From the NCBI GenBank assembly GCA_964609965.1, contig CAZSTS010000035.1, positions 1-10,162 of the forward strand: a stretch of 10,162 bases of DNA, written 5' to 3'. Positions within the stretch are counted from its first letter, which is position 1, and every line of letters begins with the position of its first letter. The translations under genes were made by a program, and so were the position numbers. Origin of the DNA: JAHJDR01 sp964609965. Lineage in GTDB: Bacteria > UBA10199 > JADGCS01. Shown piece by piece: positions 6,106 through 10,162 of this stretch. The notes beneath the pieces were generated by a model. The model saw only the letters and a program-made list of their open reading frames with translations, ran no database searches and was not told the DNA's origin.

Positions 6106-6218
6106 GGACACATTTGTGTCCATTAAATTTATAATTAAGCACCCTTTTGAAGGAAAAGCCGATACAAAGGAATGACCTAAATGTAAGCTGACGAAACTAA
6201 GCGTCATCTGACGGATTT
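6106..6218 (+). promoter_or_regulatory. Conserved 113-bp leader block, copy B (upstream of MopE-like gene)
   Basis: Begins with the palindrome GGACACATTTGTGTCC (6106-6121), then at identical spacing TTAAGCACCCTTTT (from 6135), CCGATAC (6159-6165), GAAACTAAG and GTCATCTGAC (to 6212). The stem TGACG (6189-6193) with CGTCA (6202-6206) encloses loop AAACTAAG. It ends 36 bp before the start codon at 6255. Here the palindrome lies between two divergent genes and is not followed by a solid T-run, so terminator duty is unlikely and an operator role is more plausible. Confidence 0.7.
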
Positions 6219-6254
6219 AGACAATAATGATCATATATATTAACGGAGTTTTCT

Positions 6255-8228
6255 ATGAAAAAAACTATTCTCTTTATTTTTTCTATCTTTTTCATTTGTT
6301 CGTTCGTAAATTTCACTTATGCAGGATCTTCTCCCTGCTACGTGAACACTGCGGATGACGACAATTATAGCACCCAACAAGACGCTCATGATGGTTATTC
6401 AACTCTTGGTTCTTTGCGTGGGGTAGCACAAACAGACGTAACAACTGACTGTGCCATCAATGCAGAGCAACATGCCGATGGAAATACAGCAGATGCGTGG
6501 ATTCTGTTTTTCACACCTGAACTTTGCTCCATGAGTGGAAATAATACAAACTGTGAAAATACCGTTCGCAAAATCAAACTTGATTATAGCGAAAACGATG
6601 AAGTTCAGCCTATCTCCTTTAATGTACCAAACGGCAAAACAGTCATCGTTGGTAACTACACTCAAAAAATGATCGAGGATTCTGATTTCCAATATGAAAC
6701 GGAAGGAATTGTAGGAACCGAAACAGGGAATTATGCTGACTTTGATGATGATGGGGAAATCGACGAAACTGGCCATGTTGTTATTGATGGTTCAGCCCTT
6801 CCTGAAGGCGTTTCTCCCTTTGTTGATCCAGAAGGACTTGCTGTCATTCGCGACACGGCTGTTATCACCAATGGCGTGAATAGCATTTTTACAGATCACA
6901 TTATAAACGGTGGTGCTGTTTATGTTTGTAATGGAGAGATTAAAGAAGGTTTTGAAAGTGGCGAGTTTGATCTCGAAAATGACGATTGGTGCAATGGCAC
7001 TCTGAATGGCTCAACAGCTTCGATAACACCAACACTTGAAATCGCAGGAGTGATGCCCATCAAGATCTATTGTAAAGATTCTGATGGTGATAGTTACTAT
7101 AAATCAAGCATTCCTTTCATGTCTTATCTGTCCAGTCCGGAAGACCAAGGTTATGTGCTCTGTACTGAGAGTATGAAAAAAGGTGATTGTGATGACAACG
7201 ATGCCTTTGTTAACCCTGGCATGTCCGAATCCTGTAATGGTCTGGACGACAACTGTAATGACGAAATTGATGAAGGCTTATCAATAATCATTAGTGTTGA
7301 TGCTGATGGTGACGGGTATTGTGGTGACGAAACAGAAGAAGTTGCTTGTGACGCACAAACCACAGCTAATGAATGTATTTCCGGTGATTGCGATGATACG
7401 AATGCAAGTGCATACCCAGGCGCCACTGAAGACTCTAGCATGTGCGAAGATGGCATAGACCAAGACTGTGATGGATCAGATTTAGCTTGTGATGATGATG
7501 GTGGAGACGATGATGATGATCCAACAACCGATGACGATGGCGATGGCTATACAGAAAACGATGGCGATTGTGATGATGCTGATGCGACAATCTATCCGGG
7601 CGCAGAAGAACTCTGTGATGGGATTGATAATGATTGTGATGGTATCAGTGAAGGTATTCAAGGCGTAGATGCCGATGGTAATGATACCTGGGTATTGCTG
7701 ACAGATACCGATGGCGACGGTCTCTCTGATGTGGCAGAAATAACTTTTTGGTACACAGATGAACAAGTCGCAGACACAGATGGAGACGATGTTTCTGATG
7801 GTGACGAAATCATGCAAATCATGGAGCAGTGCATGAGTGTTAACGAAACACTTGCAGGTCAGTTTCCAATTACAGTTGTTAACGATGACAACTCTTGCGG
7901 CACCCCGAACTTAGACATCGCCTATTTCGATGGGTCTGATGCGGTACAATGCACAGCAACCACCGAAAGCTGCACTGATACGCTTGATAATGACCACGAT
8001 GGCTTTGTCGATTGTGCTGATGTTGATTGCTACGGCGTTGTTCTCGACGAAGAAACCGGCGATTTCTGTCCAGACTTAAACTTAAGCACAAGTGATTCTT
8101 ACAATGAAGCCAGTAGTGGTTGTGGGTGTAATATTTATGCAGCCGCGCCAGCATCAGGCATGCTTGGCCAAATGATCATGATTTTATTTAGTATCGGTTT
8201 GGTTGGAATCATACGATTTAAGAAATAA
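6255..8228 (+). CDS. Secreted MopE/thrombospondin-3-type repeat protein with MYXO-CTERM-like anchor
   Basis: 657 residues; ATG 6255 follows CGGAG by six bases. Residues 1-23 are a signal peptide (MKKTILFIFSIFFICSF..., likely cleaved after FTYA). Residues 24-260 form an unplaced domain with a likely Asp-rich calcium loop (DFDDDGEID, 162-170). Three MopE-type putative metal-binding units follow, each with GDCDD, a P-G pair and a closing D-x-D/N-C box: 310-341, 377-409 and 437-467. Two thrombospondin-3-like calcium loops, DTDGDGLSD (484-492) and DTDGDDVSD (507-515), and DNDHDGFVDCAD (578-589) come next. The C-terminus has SGCGC (621-625), a hydrophobic helix at about 636-653 and the basic end RFKK, the layout of MYXO-CTERM sorting signals cut by myxosortase. 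It should be a surface-anchored, calcium- or metal-binding protein. Family knowledge supports binding; the actual ligand and role are not known. Confidence 0.9.
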   Translation: MKKTILFIFSIFFICSFVNFTYAGSSPCYVNTADDDNYSTQQDAHDGYSTLGSLRGVAQTDVTTDCAINAEQHADGNTADAWILFFTPELCSMSGNNTNCENTVRKIKLDYSENDEVQPISFNVPNGKTVIVGNYTQKMIEDSDFQYETEGIVGTETGNYADFDDDGEIDETGHVVIDGSALPEGVSPFVDPEGLAVIRDTAVITNGVNSIFTDHIINGGAVYVCNGEIKEGFESGEFDLENDDWCNGTLNGSTASITPTLEIAGVMPIKIYCKDSDGDSYYKSSIPFMSYLSSPEDQGYVLCTESMKKGDCDDNDAFVNPGMSESCNGLDDNCNDEIDEGLSIIISVDADGDGYCGDETEEVACDAQTTANECISGDCDDTNASAYPGATEDSSMCEDGIDQDCDGSDLACDDDGGDDDDDPTTDDDGDGYTENDGDCDDADATIYPGAEELCDGIDNDCDGISEGIQGVDADGNDTWVLLTDTDGDGLSDVAEITFWYTDEQVADTDGDDVSDGDEIMQIMEQCMSVNETLAGQFPITVVNDDNSCGTPNLDIAYFDGSDAVQCTATTESCTDTLDNDHDGFVDCADVDCYGVVLDEETGDFCPDLNLSTSDSYNEASSGCGCNIYAAAPASGMLGQMIMILFSIGLVGIIRFKK

Positions 8229-8240
8229 CACATTGCACAG

Positions 8241-8276
8241 CCCATCCTTTGTAAGGAGTTACTCCCGAAGGGTGGG
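8241..8276 (+). terminator. Branched hairpin after the MopE-like gene
   Basis: CCCATCCTT (8241-8249) pairs with AAGGGTGGG (8268-8276), one G-U included, around an inner GGAG-TTA-CTCC stem. It starts 12 bases after the stop codon. No T-run follows, so it is either a Rho-assisted or processing-stabilising 3' structure, or an intergenic repeat. Confidence 0.35.
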
Positions 8277-8292
8277 GTGGTGTAGATAGCGA

Positions 8293-8335
8293 AAGTCCTT
8301 CGACATGCTCAGTATAAGTCCTTCGACAGGCTCAG
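8293..8335 (+). repeat. Two direct repeats AGTCCTTCGACA(T/G)GCTCAG
   Basis: 20-bp units at 8293-8312 and 8316-8335 differ at one base and lie 23 bp apart. The unit CCTTCGACAGGCTCAGG is an imperfect hairpin of a type I recall as dispersed between genes in many bacterial genomes. Only two copies are present, so this is not a CRISPR array. Confidence 0.6.
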
Positions 8336-8379
8336 GGTAAATAGTCTGACACTTTTTATTAATTTTTCAGAATCAAGAG

Positions 8380-9288
8380 GTGGTTTTAACTGCAGATATG
8401 ATGAATTTATCAATGAGTCAGCTTGGTTTGAGTTCCGCTATTTCGTATTCATCGAATGCAAGTGAGTTAGTAGTTAGTTTCGGAAACGGAACTATGGAAA
8501 CAGTCTGTGAAACTATACAATCAATGAGTTATGATGGAGAAACAGGTTTATTATTCGAGGCTGTGTCTCCAAATAGGCAACTATCAAAGCAAGCAATTCG
8601 TTTTTGTGAGAGCGCAAAGGTTTTACCTAGAGCTATTGCAGTGCCTCTAGTAAGAAAAGATCCTCATACTGCTAAGGCCATAGAAGCTTATCGAGAAATG
8701 CCAATAGAGCGTGCTTCTGATCCTATGGATACAATTGGGTATGGTCGTGTCAATAAAGTTATTCATCTGACATTAGGAAAAAGAGCGCCTTGTCCAGAGG
8801 ACAAGCCTTTAGGCAAAGGCACAGATTTGATTATACATGCTTATGGTCAATTCGTTGGTATTGATCATGTGTATGGAATGGGTTTAAAAATGGAGGATGA
8901 ATTATTTGATCTGGCCATTGTCGAGGGATTGAAATTGGCTGCTAAAGATGGAGTTGACAGGTTGTTCATTGCGAATTCTGAAGGTTTGGCTTGTGAAAGA
9001 ACATCACGTATCATGATAAGAGCTCTTTTGAGAATTCTGAGCCATCCAACTGAAATCACTGCTAATCCAGAAAGTTTGCCTAGACACGTGATCTTTTTTG
9101 GAAGAAATCTTCTTCAACCATATGGCAGAGGACATCGAAAAGGCGGTCCTGTATTCCGAGTGATTAGGGAAGAAAAATTATTAGATGAAGAAGCTCCTTT
9201 TGCTGTCACTGTGTGGCCAGCGAGAAATACTGATGTTCCAACGAATATGGGGGAACTTAAAAAGTGGGTATTGGCAGGCAATAATTGA
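8380..9288 (+). CDS. Unrecognised soluble protein, weak macrodomain-like pattern
   Basis: 302 residues if read from GTG 8380; ATG codons at 8398, 8401 and 8413 are equally possible because none has a well-spaced ribosome site (AGAGGTGG overlaps the GTG and lies 14 bases before the ATG at 8398). An in-frame stop at 8347 limits the upstream side. There is no signal peptide or membrane segment. From residue 149, the series LIIHAYG, ELFDLAIVEGLKLAAKDGVDRLFIANSEG split by a helix-strand turn, ERTSRIMIRALLRIL and RHVIFFGRN follows the strand-helix order of the second half of macrodomains, which bind ADP-ribose. The N-terminal macrodomain signature (N-A-A-N type) is not visible, so this is a weak lead only. 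Flanked by repeats on the left, convergent with the four-helix-bundle gene on the right; no operon partner. Confidence 0.8.
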   Translation: MVLTADMMNLSMSQLGLSSAISYSSNASELVVSFGNGTMETVCETIQSMSYDGETGLLFEAVSPNRQLSKQAIRFCESAKVLPRAIAVPLVRKDPHTAKAIEAYREMPIERASDPMDTIGYGRVNKVIHLTLGKRAPCPEDKPLGKGTDLIIHAYGQFVGIDHVYGMGLKMEDELFDLAIVEGLKLAAKDGVDRLFIANSEGLACERTSRIMIRALLRILSHPTEITANPESLPRHVIFFGRNLLQPYGRGHRKGGPVFRVIREEKLLDEEAPFAVTVWPARNTDVPTNMGELKKWVLAGNN

Positions 9289-9339
9289 CACTCAGGCTCT
9301 AGATTTCGAAAGTAGCGGTTCATCTTATGGATTGAGATA

Positions 9340-9963
9340 TTAATATCTTTTTCCCTTCACCTTTTGTCTCATATTATAAAGTCTCTCCGTAAACCCCGTT
9401 AGAAGTAAGTCACCAAAGGTGTCTGACAAACTTTTGTTGAGGACTTCTAACGGGGTAAACCCACCTTCATTTAGAAACTGTTTATCTAATGCACGTAATT
9501 GTCTATCTAGTAGGAAGTTGGTTTGGTGAATGAGACAAATCATGGTGTTTGCGGCGATTTCACCTCCCCGTTCTTCAATATAGGTCTTATAAGTCCTATA
9601 GGACCTATTAGACGTATAACACAGTTGTCTGATTTCTTGCACAAAGCTGTCTTCTTTTTGCCACAGTTTTAAACCGTGTTGTCTGAGATAATCTTCATAA
9701 TCTACTAGCAATTCTTCTAGGCTAGCTCTAGCCACGCCAATGAGTTTTAGCTCAGTTTTCTTAGAAGTGCCAGAGGCCATGGATCCCTCGGCTATGTTCT
9801 GTTTGCCGCTACGCGCCGCTTGGTTCATCTGGTCGCAGGTTCGCGAAAATCTGTTAATATATTTGCTCACAAAAACTACTGTAGCGTCGTAAACAATTTC
9901 TGAGTTTTGGTATGACTTTAATTTTTTATAACCACCATGTGGTGTGATGAGATTTTTTTTCAT
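9340..9963 (-). CDS. Four-helix-bundle suffix domain protein (S23/IVP-like family)
   Basis: 207 residues. The first part, with SKYINRFSRTCDQMNQAARSG, IAEGSMASGTSKKTELKLIGVA and ASLEELLVDYEDYLRQHG, is the four-helix-bundle protein family first seen as the product of 23S rRNA intervening sequences. The second part, with EIAANTMICLIHQTNFLLDRQLRALDKQF and EGGF, is the 'suffix' extension found in a subset. The biochemical role is unknown; this copy is not in an rRNA gene. The start ATG 9963 has no clear ribosome site. The gene carries a 9-bp tandem repeat (9580-9606) and a 14-bp inverted repeat near its 3' end. It is full length as far as I can judge. Confidence 0.85.
   Translation of the reverse strand: MKKNLITPHGGYKKLKSYQNSEIVYDATVVFVSKYINRFSRTCDQMNQAARSGKQNIAEGSMASGTSKKTELKLIGVARASLEELLVDYEDYLRQHGLKLWQKEDSFVQEIRQLCYTSNRSYRTYKTYIEERGGEIAANTMICLIHQTNFLLDRQLRALDKQFLNEGGFTPLEVLNKSLSDTFGDLLLTGFTERLYNMRQKVKGKRY
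9393..9456 (-). repeat. 14-bp perfect inverted repeat inside the suffix domain gene
   Basis: ACCCCGTTAGAAGT (9393-9406) and its exact complement ACTTCTAACGGGGT (9443-9456), 36 bp apart, both inside coding sequence near the 3' end. The mRNA could form a 14-bp stem. The two arms code for unrelated peptides (TPLEV and LLLTG), so protein constraint alone does not explain the match. Confidence 0.75.
9580..9606 (-). repeat. Three 9-bp in-frame repeats coding (R/K)(S/T)Y
   Basis: On the minus strand AGGTCCTAT, AGGACTTAT and AAGACCTAT follow each other in frame and code RSY-RTY-KTY. The unit is itself nearly palindromic (GTCCTATAGGAC in the middle). It lies at the junction of the four-helix bundle and the suffix domain. 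Confidence 0.75.
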
Positions 9964-10122
9964 GTTTTAATAACATGCAAGCATAGTGCCAATGTAGTTA
10001 AATAATATTTTATTATGATTACCAGAGGTTAAAGTTCAAAATAAATTTCTTACAGTCCCAATTTCAGTCTCAGTCTCTCTTTTGGGATTGATAATGGGCT
10101 TTTGGGGTGGCCTGAATCGGAT

Positions 10123-10159
10123 ACATAGGTTACAGTTTGAACCGGGAACATGGGTAACA
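10123..10159 (+). repeat. Direct repeats ACAT(A/G)GGT(T/A)ACA, possible IS end
   Basis: ACATAGGTTACA (10123-10134) and ACATGGGTAACA (10148-10159) match at ten of twelve positions, 25 bp apart, with ACCGGGAACATGGG between. Sequence of this type recalls the ends of IS481-like elements, but no transposase is visible before the window stops. The rest of 9964-10122 shows no gene or clear signal. Confidence 0.3.
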
Positions 10160-10162
10160 CTA

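Noticed and set aside
6158..6165. Flagellar sigma28 promoter (GCCGATAC)
   Set aside because: Seven of eight bases fit the -10 box, but the sequence at the required -35 distance (GCACCCTT) does not; TTAAG lies several bases too far upstream.
5298..6218. Composite transposon or invertible switch bounded by the 113-bp inverted repeats
   Set aside because: No transposase or recombinase lies between the copies, and the blocks read outward to nearby start codons at sensible distances. Inverting the middle would not change what either leader drives.
6135..6218. Known riboswitch (cyclic-di-GMP type) in the leader
   Set aside because: I looked for the GEMM core sequences and tetraloop-receptor parts and did not find them; the conserved words do not fit a class I know.
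7482..7817. Minus-strand open frame inside the MopE-like gene
   Set aside because: It mirrors the Asp-codon-rich repeats on the other strand (GAT/GAC read as Ile/Val), which gives a false hydrophobic protein.
8293..8335. Short CRISPR array
   Set aside because: Only two units with a 3-bp gap; no spacers and no cas genes.
10036..10162. C-terminal end of a minus-strand gene entering from the right edge
   Set aside because: The frame is open for about 42 codons, but it runs through the IS-end-like repeats and gives a peptide with no recognisable protein character.

Overview
This 10.2 kb window has the gene style of a moderately AT-rich Gram-negative bacterium. The best taxonomic clues are a secreted protein with MopE-type Asp/Cys repeats and a Cys-Gly-Cys plus membrane helix plus basic tail C-terminus (MYXO-CTERM-like). 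Together these point towards Myxococcota, Bdellovibrionota or a related 'deltaproteobacterial' lineage. A lipoprotein and long hairpin-rich spacers fit this. No rRNA, tRNA or housekeeping gene is present to fix the taxonomy.

Layout. 1-1011 (+): 3' part of a secreted or surface barrel-like protein with a Pro-Glu repeat linker and an embedded EF-hand/dockerin-like Asp loop. 1012-1356: hairpin-rich spacer. 1357-2232 (-): Ser/Thr-rich lipoprotein. 2233-2761: gene-free spacer with a probable promoter and several hairpin repeats, including two inverted copies of one family. 2762-4732 (-): large unrecognised protein with two tandem internal repeats. 4750-5280 (-) and 5473-6012 (-): a divergent pair of beta-barrel-like paralogues without signal peptides, sharing the motif QECPPEIIDPNC. 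6255-8228 (+): secreted MopE/thrombospondin-3-type calcium- or metal-binding surface protein. 8380-9288 (+): unrecognised soluble protein with a weak macrodomain-like pattern. 9340-9963 (-): four-helix-bundle suffix protein. 9964-10162: spacer ending in short direct repeats that resemble an IS end.

The most interesting part is 2.7-8.2 kb. A 113-bp block occurs twice in inverted orientation, at 5298-5410 and 6106-6218, flanking the 5473-6012 gene. One copy lies immediately upstream of the two-gene operon 5280-2762 (-), the other immediately upstream of the MopE-like gene 6255 (+). In both copies a palindrome is followed at the same distance by the same conserved core. The downstream genes are unrelated in sequence, so the block is best read as a shared promoter, operator or leader that co-regulates them. 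This suggests a regulon linking signal-less beta-rich proteins to a secreted Asp-rich surface protein. Function is unknown; I do not recognise this as a described system.
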